DNA from: Sorangium aterium
GTDB taxonomy: Bacteria; Myxococcota_A; Polyangia; Polyangiales; Polyangiaceae
Direction: 5' to 3'
DNA length: 64,000 nt
NCBI RefSeq assembly: GCF_028368935.1
Contig: NZ_JAQNDK010000005.1
Location: forward strand, 496,001-560,000
Positions 1 through 8,918 of the stretch are shown in pieces. The notes beneath the pieces were generated by a model. It was not told the DNA's origin and ran no database searches. It saw nothing but the letters and a program-made list of their open reading frames with translations. The translations under genes were made by a program, and so were the position numbers. Within the stretch, counting starts at the first letter, position 1; each line of letters opens with the position of its first letter.

Positions 1-331
1 GATTCCGCCAGAGGTGGCGGCGCGATCCCGCGGGGTGATGGCGCGGGCCACCACCACCTCGAGGCGCCGGGCGGCGGTCCAGAAACTAGAACCCCCCGGC
101 GCGGGGATGCGCCGCCGAAAATCGCGGCGTGGCTCCGGAACCTGGGGCGGGCGGCGCTGTCGATCCCTGGCGTGGACGCGGTGAGCCGCGGCGCACGCAG
201 AGAGCGGTGAAGCTCGCCGCGCGTGCGCCGGGGCGCGCCGAGAGAGGCGGGCCCTCGAGGGCTCGCTCCATTCAGACCGCTCGCCGCGCGGACATGCGCC
301 CGAGCGCGAGCAGGGAAAGGGCTGTTCTCCG
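1..331. other. Left-edge intergenic stretch with a small hairpin
   Basis: No convincing gene is seen in these 331 bases. A perfect 6-bp hairpin (CCGCCA / TGGCGG, 4-base loop) sits at 5-20. On the minus strand three consecutive GTG codons at 57-49 open a frame that stays open to the edge, so the 5' end of a leftward gene is possible but cannot be supported from 19 codons. The purine-rich AGGGAAAGG at 312-320 is the likely ribosome binding site of the next gene. Confidence 0.4.
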
Positions 332-1951
332 ATGGACACGTTCAAGATGGCTCCGGGCATCGCACCCTCGAATCCGTTCCTCAGCAACCTGCCCTTCAGC
401 CCGTATCCGGCCATCGCGGCCGACGTGCCCGCGGACGCGCCGGAGGGCTCCTATACGTACGCGCTCGTCAAGAGCGCGCCGGACGTCCCCGCCGGCGAGT
501 GCGAGACCGACGCGCTGTCGCTCGAGGTGATCATCCGGTGGGGGAACACCCCGCTTCACGTCGCGCACCTGACGCCGCCGCGCGCCTTTCATGTCGGCGA
601 GGCGGAGGGCGCCGGGGGCGGGTGCGACTTCTTCATACCCGCGGAGCGGCTGGGCGCGGCGCGGGCGCCGCTCGTGCTCGTCAGCGAGGGCGGTGAGGTG
701 AGCGCCGTCATCCCGCCGGGCGCGTCGGGATCCATCGAGTTCGGCAGCTGCAGGATGACGATCGCGCAGGCGATCGCCGCCGGCCGCGCGGCGCCGTGCG
801 CGGAGCTCGACGGGGCGCGGCGGATCGCGCTGTCGCCCGGCGCTCGCGCGAGGCTCGAGCTCGGCGATTTCGGGTTCGAGGTGGCGGTGGGCAAGGCGGG
901 CCGCCGCGTCGCGGGCAAGGTCGGCATGGACCGCCGCGGCCTGCCGTTCACCGCGCTCTCGACGCTGCTCCACGTCGGCCTGCTCGGGGCCATGGCCGCG
1001 TTCATGCCCCCGCTCGCCATGGCGGACGACGGCGGCGTGAGCGCGGAGCAGGCCTACCTCATGGCGCAGGCGATCGGGGCGATCGCCGAGAAGGAGCTGC
1101 CCGAGGCGAAGGACGTCACCGACGCGAGCGGCCAGACCGAGCGCGAGGGCGGCTCCGGCGCGGCCGCGATGGGCGAGTCGGGCAAGGCCGGGAGCGAGAC
1201 GAGCCGGAAGACGGGCGGGCGCTTCGAGATCCAGGGGCCGAAGGACAACCGCGACGTGCGGATCTCGCGGGCCCAGGCGCTCGACGACGCGGCGCGCTTC
1301 GGCATGATCGGCGTGCTCCAGGCGGGGTCCGGCGGCGATCCCAACGCGCTCTCGGCGCCCTGGGGCGGCCCCGACACGCTCGGCAACGGCGAAAGGAGCG
1401 TGATCGGCAACATGTGGGGCGAGACGATCGACGAGTCGGGCGGCGTGGGCGGGCTCGGGTTGACGGGCGTCGGCGAGGGCGGCGACGGGCGCTTCGTGGG
1501 CATCGGGATCGGGTCCATCGGCACCATCAACCACGGGAACGGCGTGGGCGATGGACAGGGCTTCGGCCCTGGCGGCGGCGCGTCGCGCTTCGCCAACGGC
1601 CCTGGCCACAAGACGAGAGCGCCGCGCATGGGGGTCGGCTCGACCACGGTGTCGGGCCGGATCCCGCCGGAGGTCATCCAGCGCATCGTGCGCCAGAACT
1701 TCGGCCGCTTCCGGCTCTGCTACGAGAACGGGCTGCGCAACAACCCGAACCTCACCGGGCGCGTGTCGGTCGGCTTCGTGATCGGCCGCGACGGGGCGGT
1801 GTCGAGCGTCCACAACGGCGGCTCCGATCTGCCGGACGCCGGCGTGGTCTCCTGCGTGGTGCGCTCGTTCTACGGGCTGTCGTTCCCGCCGCCGGACGCT
1901 GGTATCGTGACTGTGACGTATCCCCTCATGTTCAGCCCCTCTGGCGGCTGA
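332..1951 (+). CDS. AgmX/PglI C-terminal domain protein
   Basis: The 539-residue product has the layout of myxobacterial AgmX/PglI-type proteins. A beta-rich N-terminal part (about 1-200) is followed by one membrane segment (about 206-228, rich in Leu/Ala), a charged then Gly-rich low-complexity stretch (about 240-430), and a C-terminal TonB-C-like domain (about 443-530). That last domain begins IPPEVIQRIVRQNFGRF and carries two Cys (LCYENG and VVSCVV) typical of the family. In Myxococcus, relatives act in gliding motility or the envelope-spanning force machinery; that role is known of the family and inferred here. Start ATG 332 is preceded by AGGGAAAGG; ATG 347 is a less likely alternative. 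No motility neighbours are visible. Confidence 0.85.
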   Translation: MDTFKMAPGIAPSNPFLSNLPFSPYPAIAADVPADAPEGSYTYALVKSAPDVPAGECETDALSLEVIIRWGNTPLHVAHLTPPRAFHVGEAEGAGGGCDFFIPAERLGAARAPLVLVSEGGEVSAVIPPGASGSIEFGSCRMTIAQAIAAGRAAPCAELDGARRIALSPGARARLELGDFGFEVAVGKAGRRVAGKVGMDRRGLPFTALSTLLHVGLLGAMAAFMPPLAMADDGGVSAEQAYLMAQAIGAIAEKELPEAKDVTDASGQTEREGGSGAAAMGESGKAGSETSRKTGGRFEIQGPKDNRDVRISRAQALDDAARFGMIGVLQAGSGGDPNALSAPWGGPDTLGNGERSVIGNMWGETIDESGGVGGLGLTGVGEGGDGRFVGIGIGSIGTINHGNGVGDGQGFGPGGGASRFANGPGHKTRAPRMGVGSTTVSGRIPPEVIQRIVRQNFGRFRLCYENGLRNNPNLTGRVSVGFVIGRDGAVSSVHNGGSDLPDAGVVSCVVRSFYGLSFPPPDAGIVTVTYPLMFSPSGG

Positions 1952-2006
1952 TCCGGCTCTTCAGCCAGGTCCCTATCTCTGCAGCGGCAAGGCGGGCGAC
2001 GACGTG

Positions 2007-2111
2007 AACCGCCATGACGCCAAGGGCGCCAAGAAACCAGGGGAGTAGGAGAGACAAATGCCCGGACGGCCCTTCTCCTCTCCTCTTGGCGGCCTTGGCG
2101 TCATGGCGGTT
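2007..2111. terminator. Long hairpin between convergent genes
   Basis: Arms 2007-2033 and 2085-2111 are inverted repeats of 27 bases matching at 26 positions (arm core GCCATGACGCCAAGG). Inside them GGAGTAGGAGAG faces CTCCTCTCC, extending the stem imperfectly. The right arm is followed by TTTTT at 2110-2114. The AgmX-like gene (+) and the APC permease (-) both end at it, so a bidirectional transcription terminator is the natural reading. The arm is also itself a short tandem repeat of the CGCCAAGG kind. Confidence 0.65.
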
Positions 2112-2149
2112 TTTCTGCTGAACCGGGCAACTTCCCGCAGCAGGTAGTG

Positions 2150-3751
2150 CTACTGCCCGCCGCCCGTGGCGATCTGGCCGACGGCCCGCTCCGCCTCCGC
2201 GATCTCCTGCGCTCGCTGCTGGATCATCACCCCCTGGGGCGGGCCCTGGAAGCGGCGGCGCTCCAGCGCGAACCAGACGATGGCCGTCACGGCGAACACG
2301 ATGAGCATGATGCCCAGGGCCTTGTCGTTCGGCGGCTGGACGCTCACCACGATCAGCATCAGGCACGCAAGGACGCTGATGATCGCGAGCGGCCGGTACA
2401 GCGGGCCGAGGTCCCACGGGCCCATCTTCACCCAGGTGCGGCCGTAGGCGCGCACGCCCATCATCGTGGGCATCACGTACGAGATGTAGAGGAAGATCAC
2501 GCAGACGGCCGTGATCGTCGAGTAGACGGGCGTGTACACCGTGAAGCCGATCGTCAGCGCGCTGACGACCCAGATCGCCGTCGCCGGCGTCCGGAACTTC
2601 GGGCTCACCTTGCGCAGCTGCTCCGAGAGCGGCAGCCCCCCGTCGCGGGCGAACGCGAAGGTCATGCGGGAGGCGGACGTCACCGTCGCCAGCCCGCAGA
2701 GGTACTGGGCCACCGAGATGCCGGCGTAGAGCGCGATCCGGAGGTTCTCCGGGATGACGCGCTCCATCACCCAGAAGAAGACGCCCCCGCCCTTCGACGC
2801 CGCCTCGTCCATGTCCGGGATCGCGAGCACGATCGCGCTCAGCATCAGCGCCCCGAAGACGCCGGAGACGAGCACCGCCCGGACGATGCCCCGCGGTACC
2901 GTCTGCGCCGCGCCGATCGTCTCCTCGGACGTGTGCGCCGACGCGTCGTACCCGGTGATCGTGTACGCGGGTAGGAGGAAGCTCAGGAGGAACAGCGTTG
3001 TCATGCTGCCCGTCTCCGGCCACACGTCGCCCCCCTTCGGCCCGCTGTAGTTCGTGAACGTGACGAGCCGGCCGACGTCGATAGCGGGCGCGTAAAAGAG
3101 CATCGCGGCGGTGAGGATCACCGAGACGACGAGGATGAGGTACCCGCTGAAGTCGGTGAGCAGCGTGGTGACGCGGATCCCGAGGTGGTTGAAGAGCGCC
3201 TGCGTCCCCGTGATGAGCGTGACCCCGACGGCCTGCGTCACCAGCGCGCGATCCGGGGGCATCGCGGCGAGATCCACGCCGAACAGCGGGCCGAGCGAGC
3301 TCATGATGAACAGGTAGGCGCCGACGTTGATGGCCGCGAGGACGGTGATCAGCCCGATCAGGTTGAACCACGCGGTGGCCCAGCCGAAGCCCCGGCCGCC
3401 CAGGATCGAGGCCCAGTGGTACAGGCCGCCCGCGGTCGGGAACGCCGACGCGACCTGGCCCATCGTGAGCGCGATACAGAGCGTGAGCGCGCTGCACACC
3501 GGCCACCCGATGCCGATGCCGGCGCCGCCGACGCTGCAAAAGCCCATCTGGAACGACGTGATGCCGCCCGCGATGATGCAGATGATCGAGAACGAGATCG
3601 CGAAGTTGGAGAAGCCCCCCATCCTGCGCAGCAGCTCCTGCGCATAGCCCATGCTGTGGAGCGTCTTCACGTCGTCGGCGATCACGCCCTCCACGCTGCC
3701 CGGCGCGGCGCCTGCGCGCGGCCCGACGTCCCCCTTCGTCTCATGGCTCAT
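2150..3751 (-). CDS. APC superfamily amino acid/amine permease
   Basis: A 533-residue polytopic inner-membrane transporter, by family a proton-coupled importer of amino acids or amines. The N-terminal cytoplasmic stretch ends in LLRRMGGFSNFAISFSIICI, the hallmark first helix of the GABA/choline-type branch of APC permeases (ACT family). About 12 hydrophobic segments follow, with FPTAGGLYHWAS in helix 3 and SFAFARDGG-type loop residues after helix 8. The substrate cannot be read from the sequence. The ATG at 3751 has GGGGACC upstream. The gene stands alone, converging on the AgmX-like gene across the 2007-2111 hairpin. Confidence 0.9.
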   Translation of the reverse strand: MSHETKGDVGPRAGAAPGSVEGVIADDVKTLHSMGYAQELLRRMGGFSNFAISFSIICIIAGGITSFQMGFCSVGGAGIGIGWPVCSALTLCIALTMGQVASAFPTAGGLYHWASILGGRGFGWATAWFNLIGLITVLAAINVGAYLFIMSSLGPLFGVDLAAMPPDRALVTQAVGVTLITGTQALFNHLGIRVTTLLTDFSGYLILVVSVILTAAMLFYAPAIDVGRLVTFTNYSGPKGGDVWPETGSMTTLFLLSFLLPAYTITGYDASAHTSEETIGAAQTVPRGIVRAVLVSGVFGALMLSAIVLAIPDMDEAASKGGGVFFWVMERVIPENLRIALYAGISVAQYLCGLATVTSASRMTFAFARDGGLPLSEQLRKVSPKFRTPATAIWVVSALTIGFTVYTPVYSTITAVCVIFLYISYVMPTMMGVRAYGRTWVKMGPWDLGPLYRPLAIISVLACLMLIVVSVQPPNDKALGIMLIVFAVTAIVWFALERRRFQGPPQGVMIQQRAQEIAEAERAVGQIATGGGQ

Positions 3752-3938
3752 GAGCGGTCCCCTTTCGTCACGGTCTCTCGCCCGGGGCCGACGGAGCCCT
3801 TCGGGCCTCGTCAGGATCGGCGCGTCTCGCCGATGAGCGCTCCCCCTCGGGGCCCTCGCCCGGACCCGACCAGCCTACATGGGGGCACGCGCGCCTGCCC
3901 AGGGCTGCGCCCGCGCCCCGCTGCTACCCTCGCCGCCG

Positions 3939-4863
3939 ATGGCCGCCTCGACGATCCCCCCGCTCTCGCGCCGGCGCGCGCTGCTCGGCCTCGCCGCGCT
4001 CGCCGCGCCCTCGTGCAGGCGAGGCACCTCACCGCCGGCGCCGGAGGAGGCGGCCCCCTCGGCCTGGAAGGATCTCCCGTTCGAGCCCGCCTCCGGGGGC
4101 GAAGACCCGCAGCGCGCGCTGCTCCTCGCGCCCGAGGCCGCGCCGGCGCCGCCGCTGCTCGTCGCGCTGCACGGGCGCGGCGAGGCGGTGCGGGGCCTCG
4201 AGGTCGGCGCGCGCGGGTGGCGCGACGACTACGGCCTCGACGCGGCCCTGAAGCGGCTGCGCTCGCCGCCGCTCACGCCGGACGATCTCGGGCAGATGGT
4301 GACGCCCGAGCGGCTCGCGCAGCTCAACGCCTCGCTGAAGGAGCACCCCTACCGCGGGCTGTGCATCGCCACGCCGTTCACGCCCGACCTCCGCGACCGC
4401 TCCGTCGAGGGGGCCGCGGGCTTCGGCCGTTTCCTCGTGGAGCGGCTCCTGCCGCGGGGCGCGCGCCGAGGGCGGCTGCCAGGCCGCACGCGAGGCCACC
4501 GGCATCGACGGCGTGAGCCTCGGCGGCCGCCTCGCGCTGCTCGTCGGCCTGTCGTTCCCCGACGTCTTCGGCGCGGTCGGCGCCTTGCAGCCGGCGGTGC
4601 GGGCGGGCGAGGCGGAGATGTTCTCCGCGCTCGCGCGCCGGGCCATGGAGCGCCGCGCGGTCGCGCTCCGGCTCGTGTCGAGCGAGGGCGACCCCTTCTT
4701 GCCCGCCATCCAGGCGCTCAGCGATCGGCTGCGGCAGGACGGCGTGCGCCACACCCTGCTCGTCGTGCCCGGCCCGCACGACTACGCCTGGAATCGGGGG
4801 CCGGGCGGCGTTGAAATGGTGCTCTGGCACGAGCGGATCCAGCGCGGTTTGCCGCCGCCGTGA
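3939..4863 (+). pseudogene. Secreted alpha/beta hydrolase, frameshifted
   Basis: The first reading frame (from ATG 3939) gives a Tat-like lipoprotein signal (SRRRALLGLAALAAPSC) and the start of an esterase/PHB-depolymerase-like alpha/beta hydrolase, with the oxyanion strand LLVALHGRGE. Near 4450-4475, in a run of G and C, the coding frame moves to the next frame. There the nucleophile elbow GVSLGG and the rest of the fold continue to a stop at 4863, including a late PGPHDYAW motif that supplies the catalytic His. The total is about 307 residues, normal for the family, so a single-base indel is the only visible lesion. It may be a true mutation or a sequencing error in a GC-rich run. Confidence 0.7.
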
Positions 4864-4932
4864 TCGCGGCGGCCCGGCCGTCACAAGCCCCTGACCCAGG
4901 CCGCCGAACCGTGTTACTCCCTCGGCATCGAC

Positions 4933-7900
4933 GTGGCCGATCCCACACGCACCGCCCGCGCCGACGGCGCGACCGACCCGCCCACCGTGCGCGAGTGGCT
5001 CAAGCCGCTCGAGAGCGCCGGCCTGCGCCGCCACACGAGCGCGAAGCGCGTCGGCGGCAAGGCGGCCTCGCTCGGGCGCCTGCTCCGCGACGGCTTCCCG
5101 GTGCCGCGCGGGTGGGTGCTCGACGCGCGGTCCTTCACGGAGCTCGTCGACCGGCAGCTGCCGCCGGGGCACGATCTCGCCACGCTGATCCGGCTCTCGG
5201 GCACGAGGGCGGGCGTCGACCGGGCGGCGCGCGCGCGCGACCGCATCCTGAGCGAGCCGCTGCCCGAGGCGCTCTCGACCGCGCTGCAGGCGCTCTGGCA
5301 GGCCGTCGAGCAGGAGGCGCCGTGGGGCCTCGCGGTGCGGTCCAGCGCCACGTGCGAGGACAGCGAGGAGACGTCGATGGCGGGGCTCGCGATGACCGTG
5401 CTCGGCGTGCGCGGCGAGGCCGGGCTCGACGCCGCGATCCGGCAGGTCTGGGCGAGCGCCTTCCTGCCGCGCGCGCTCGCGTACCTCGCGCACGCCGGCG
5501 TCCGCGACGTCGCGATGGGCGTCGTGCTGCAGGTGATGGTGCGCGCCGAGGCCGCGGGCGTGCTGTTCACCGCGCCCCCGCCGGGGCTCGAGGGCGAGCA
5601 CTGGCACGCCGGCGAGCGGCTCGTGAACGCCACGCTCGGGCTCGGCGCGCCGGTCGTCGACGGCGCCGCGGCGGCCGACACGATCCGGCTCGCGCGCGAC
5701 GGCGGCAGGGTCGTCGCGTCGGCGGTGGCGCAGAAGCGGCGCGCGCTCGTCGTGGGCGCGGCAGGGCTCGAGGAGGTCCCGGTGCCCGAGGCGAGCGCCG
5801 AGCAGCCGGCGCTCGGCGAGGCCGCGCTGCGGCAGCTCGCCGAGCTCGCCGAGCGGCTCGAGCAGGGCGGCAAGGGCCCGTTCGACGTGGAGTTCGCGGT
5901 CGAGGCGGTGCCGCCGGGCGCGGCGCTCGTGGTCGACGGGGAAGGGCCTTCCGGCCAGCCGGAGGGCGCCGCCGCGGAGGGCGCGCCCTCCGCGGTGGCG
6001 TCAGAGGCCGGCGAAGGCGCGCCCTCACCAGCGGCGGCGTCGGAGGCCGGCGAAGGCGCGCCCTCCTCGGTGGCGCGGCGCGTGTGGCTGCTCCAGGTGC
6101 GCCCGGTGAGCGGCGGCGGCTTCCCCGAGGGCGGCGACGCCGACACGATCTGGTCGCGCGCCAACGTGGGCGAGGCGCTCCCCGGGGCCGCGACGCCGCT
6201 CACCTGGTCGGTGGCGCGGGCGTTCTCCGACCGCGGCTTCCGCGAGGCGTTCGCCGCGCTCGGCTGCCGCGTACCGCGGGGCGCGCGCCTCGTGGCCAAC
6301 GTGCATGGGCGCTTCTACCTCAACCTCACGGCCTTCATGCGGATCGCGGCGCAGGTCCCGGGGCTCTCGCCGCGCGCGCTGCTCGGCATGAGCGGCGGGG
6401 CGAGCGAGGCGCTCATCGCGCGGCTCGCCGAGCAGAGCGAGGGCGTGTCGCGGCGCGGCTTCTATGCGCGGCTGCCGCTCACGGGGCCGCGGCTCCTCCT
6501 CCGGCAGGCGCGGCTCGAGCGCGAGGTGGCGGCCTACGAGGGCGAGGCGCTCTGGGCGCAGCGCGCCCTCTCCGAGCTCGACATGACGCTCTTGCCGGAC
6601 GACGCCATCGGCACCACGCTCCGGAGCGTCTTCCTGCTGCTCGAGCGGACCGGCACGCGGATGCTGCACTGCGCGTCGGCGTCGCTCGCGAGCCACCTCG
6701 CGCTGTGCAAGGCGCTCGAGCGCATCGCGGGCCGCCGCGCCTCCGCGCGCTCCGCCTCCGGGGAGGCGCACCTCGACGCGCCGGCCGGGCGCGCGGAGAC
6801 GAACGTCGAGCACCTGGCGCAGGTGCTCGCTGGCGGCGTGCGCGAGCTCGACAGCGCGGGGCCGGGCATCGAGCTCGCGCGGGTCGCCGAGCTCGTCCTG
6901 CAGGATCGGACGGCGCGCGAGCGGCTCCTCTCCGGCGGGGTCCTGTGGCCGCGCGACCTGCCCGAGGGGCCGGCGCGCGACGCGTACGCGCGGTTCCTCG
7001 ACGCCTACGGCGATCGCGCGGTGCGCGAGGCGGAGCTCGCGACGCCGCGCTGGCGGGAGGACCCGTCGCCGGTCGTCGCGATGCTCACGGCGTCGCTGCG
7101 CGGGGCGCCGGGCGATCCGGAGCGCGCGCTGGCGCGCGCCCGGGCGCTCGCCGATCGGGAGATGGCGATGCTCGAGACGCGCGTGCCGCGGCTGGAGCTC
7201 GCGCTCCTGCGCGCGCTCGTCGGCCGCGCGCAGCGCTACGTGCGCCTGCGGGAGCGCATGCGCACGTGGGTGACGCGCGTGCTCGGCATGCTGCGCAGGG
7301 TCGCGCTCGACATCGACCGGCGCCTCCGGCGCCTCGATCCCTCGCTGGAGCCCGGCAGCGTCTTCTTCTGCACCTACGAGGAGCTCGTGACGGCGCTCTC
7401 CAGCGGCCGCGCCGACGTGGGCCACCTCGTCCGGCTGCGGCGCGCCGAGCACCTCCGCGACGCCGCGCGCCCCGATCCGCCGGCCACGTTCATCGGCCGG
7501 CCGCCGCCGGTCGTGCTGCCGCCCGCGTCCGGGGAGCGCCTGCTCGGGTTGCCCGCGAGCCCTGGGGTCGTCGAGGGGCGGGCCCGCGTGCTCGAGCCGG
7601 GCGCCTCGGCGCTCGACGCGGTGGCGCCGGGGGAGGTGCTGGTCGCGCGCACGACCGACGTGGGCCTCTCGCCGCTGTTCCTGGTGGCCGCCGCGGTCGT
7701 GACCGAGCTCGGCGGCCCCATGTCGCACGCCTCGATCGTCGCGCGGGAGTACGGCATCCCCGCGGTGGTGAACGTCCCCGGCGTGACGCTGGCGATCAAG
7801 ACGGGCGATCGGCTCCGGATCGACGGCGATCGCGGCGTGGTCGAGCGCCTGGACGAGCGCGCCTCGCCGTCGTCGCCGGGCGTCGTCGCCGAGGGAGCTC

Positions 7901-7941
7901 CTGGCGGCGGCGCTGCGCCGCTCGCGGCGCCGCCCGGATGA
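4933..7941 (+). CDS. PEP/pyruvate-binding phosphotransferase (PPDK/Rph-like)
   Basis: This 1002-residue protein has an N-terminal ATP-grasp PEP/pyruvate-binding domain (VGGKAASLGRLL at about 40; AVRSSATCEDS at about 135). A large helical middle region follows, then a C-terminal mobile phosphohistidine domain with GGPMSHASIVAREYGIPAVV, where His932 is the expected phosphate carrier. The family includes PEP synthase and rifampin phosphotransferase. The order and length fit the rifampin-phosphotransferase-like group better than classical PEP synthase, but the acceptor is unknown. An Ala/Gly/Glu/Ser repeat (about residues 349-382) is inserted in frame at the end of the ATP-grasp part. Its stop overlaps the ATG of the next gene (ATGA), implying translational coupling. 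Confidence 0.85.
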   Translation: MADPTRTARADGATDPPTVREWLKPLESAGLRRHTSAKRVGGKAASLGRLLRDGFPVPRGWVLDARSFTELVDRQLPPGHDLATLIRLSGTRAGVDRAARARDRILSEPLPEALSTALQALWQAVEQEAPWGLAVRSSATCEDSEETSMAGLAMTVLGVRGEAGLDAAIRQVWASAFLPRALAYLAHAGVRDVAMGVVLQVMVRAEAAGVLFTAPPPGLEGEHWHAGERLVNATLGLGAPVVDGAAAADTIRLARDGGRVVASAVAQKRRALVVGAAGLEEVPVPEASAEQPALGEAALRQLAELAERLEQGGKGPFDVEFAVEAVPPGAALVVDGEGPSGQPEGAAAEGAPSAVASEAGEGAPSPAAASEAGEGAPSSVARRVWLLQVRPVSGGGFPEGGDADTIWSRANVGEALPGAATPLTWSVARAFSDRGFREAFAALGCRVPRGARLVANVHGRFYLNLTAFMRIAAQVPGLSPRALLGMSGGASEALIARLAEQSEGVSRRGFYARLPLTGPRLLLRQARLEREVAAYEGEALWAQRALSELDMTLLPDDAIGTTLRSVFLLLERTGTRMLHCASASLASHLALCKALERIAGRRASARSASGEAHLDAPAGRAETNVEHLAQVLAGGVRELDSAGPGIELARVAELVLQDRTARERLLSGGVLWPRDLPEGPARDAYARFLDAYGDRAVREAELATPRWREDPSPVVAMLTASLRGAPGDPERALARARALADREMAMLETRVPRLELALLRALVGRAQRYVRLRERMRTWVTRVLGMLRRVALDIDRRLRRLDPSLEPGSVFFCTYEELVTALSSGRADVGHLVRLRRAEHLRDAARPDPPATFIGRPPPVVLPPASGERLLGLPASPGVVEGRARVLEPGASALDAVAPGEVLVARTTDVGLSPLFLVAAAVVTELGGPMSHASIVAREYGIPAVVNVPGVTLAIKTGDRLRIDGDRGVVERLDERASPSSPGVVAEGAPGGGAAPLAAPPG
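5977..6078 (+). repeat. In-frame 36/39-bp repeat inside the PEP-utilising enzyme
   Basis: Three copies of a unit starting GAGGGCGCGCCCTC or GAAGGCGCGCCCTC begin at 5977, 6013 and 6052 (spacing 36 and 39). They encode the peptide EGAPS followed by an Ala-rich spacer ending SEAG. The core GGGCGCGCCC is itself palindromic. Lengths stay multiples of three, so the enzyme frame is kept. Confidence 0.8.
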
Positions 7942-8918
7942 CGGCCGCGCGCTTCCGCGTCGGGCCCTCGGACGGCCCCACGGTGGCCGACGTCCTCGAG
8001 CGCGCGGGCAGCGCGTCGCGGGGCCTCGCGGGCGCTGCGGCGGAGGGGCGCGCGTTCCTGAACGGCCGGCGCGCGCGGCCCGGCGACGCGGTGGCCCACG
8101 GCGACGAGCTCGCCGTGTGGCCGGCGCGGCGCGACGCGCCGGGGGCGCCGCCGGTGGAGGTGCTGGCGCGCTGGGGGGAGCTCCTCGTCGCGTCGAAGCC
8201 CGCGGCGCTGCCGACGGAGCCGGAGCGCCGGGGCACGCGGTCGCTGGTCACGGAGGTCGCGGAGCTGCTCGGGCTGCGCGACCTGCCGCACGCGGCCTCG
8301 CGGCTCGACGTCGGCGTGAGCGGCGCGGTGCTGTGCGCGACGGGCGCGCGGGGCCGGCGGCACCTGGCGGCGATGCGCGAGGCGGGGCGCATCGCGCGGG
8401 TCTACGTGGGCATCGCCGGGGGGCGCGTCGACGGGGCGGGCACGTGGGACGCCCCCATCGGCGCGGCGCGGGCGCGGGGCGGCCGCAGCCTGCCCGCGGT
8501 GGGCGGCGCGGACGCGAGGGACGCGGCGACGCGTTACCGCGCGGTCGCCTCGGCGGGCGGCGGTGCGGCGCCGGCCACGCTGCTGCGCCTGGATCCGGTG
8601 ACGGGCCGCACGCACCAGCTCCGGGTGCACGCGGCGCACGCGGGGGCGCCGCTCCTGGGCGATCGCGACCATGGCGGGGCCCGGTCGGTGACGACGGCGA
8701 AGGGCCGGGTGATCCCGCTCTCGCGCCTCGCGCTGCACGCCTTGCGCGTCACGGTGCCGGACGAGCGCGGCGAGCTCTGCGCAGCGCTCTCGCCGGTGCC
8801 GGACGAGCTCCGCGAGCTCTGGGGGGCGCTCGACGGCGACGGCTCGGCGTGGGATGAGGTGCTCTCCGCGCCGCTCGAGGCGGCCCTGCCGCTCGGTGCT
8901 CCTTCCGGTACCAGATGA
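7938..8918 (+). CDS. RluA-family pseudouridine synthase
   Basis: The protein has 326 residues. The N-terminal part resembles an S4-type RNA-binding module (GRAFLNGRRARPGDAVAHGDEL). The catalytic domain has HAASRLDVGVSGAVL, with Asp124 as the expected nucleophile, and RLDPVTGRTHQLRVHAAHAG, the classic RluA motif. It would convert uridine to pseudouridine in rRNA or tRNA; the exact position cannot be told. The ATG at 7938 overlaps the stop of the upstream gene by ATGA, and its own stop overlaps the next ATG in the same way, so three genes look translationally coupled. A much longer open frame upstream is only a GC-rich shadow. Confidence 0.88.
   Translation: MTAARFRVGPSDGPTVADVLERAGSASRGLAGAAAEGRAFLNGRRARPGDAVAHGDELAVWPARRDAPGAPPVEVLARWGELLVASKPAALPTEPERRGTRSLVTEVAELLGLRDLPHAASRLDVGVSGAVLCATGARGRRHLAAMREAGRIARVYVGIAGGRVDGAGTWDAPIGAARARGGRSLPAVGGADARDAATRYRAVASAGGGAAPATLLRLDPVTGRTHQLRVHAAHAGAPLLGDRDHGGARSVTTAKGRVIPLSRLALHALRVTVPDERGELCAALSPVPDELRELWGALDGDGSAWDEVLSAPLEAALPLGAPSGTR

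Noticed and set aside
1-57. Possible leftward gene start (three GTG codons) at the left edge
   Set aside because: Only 19 codons are inside the window and no ribosome binding site or motif supports it.
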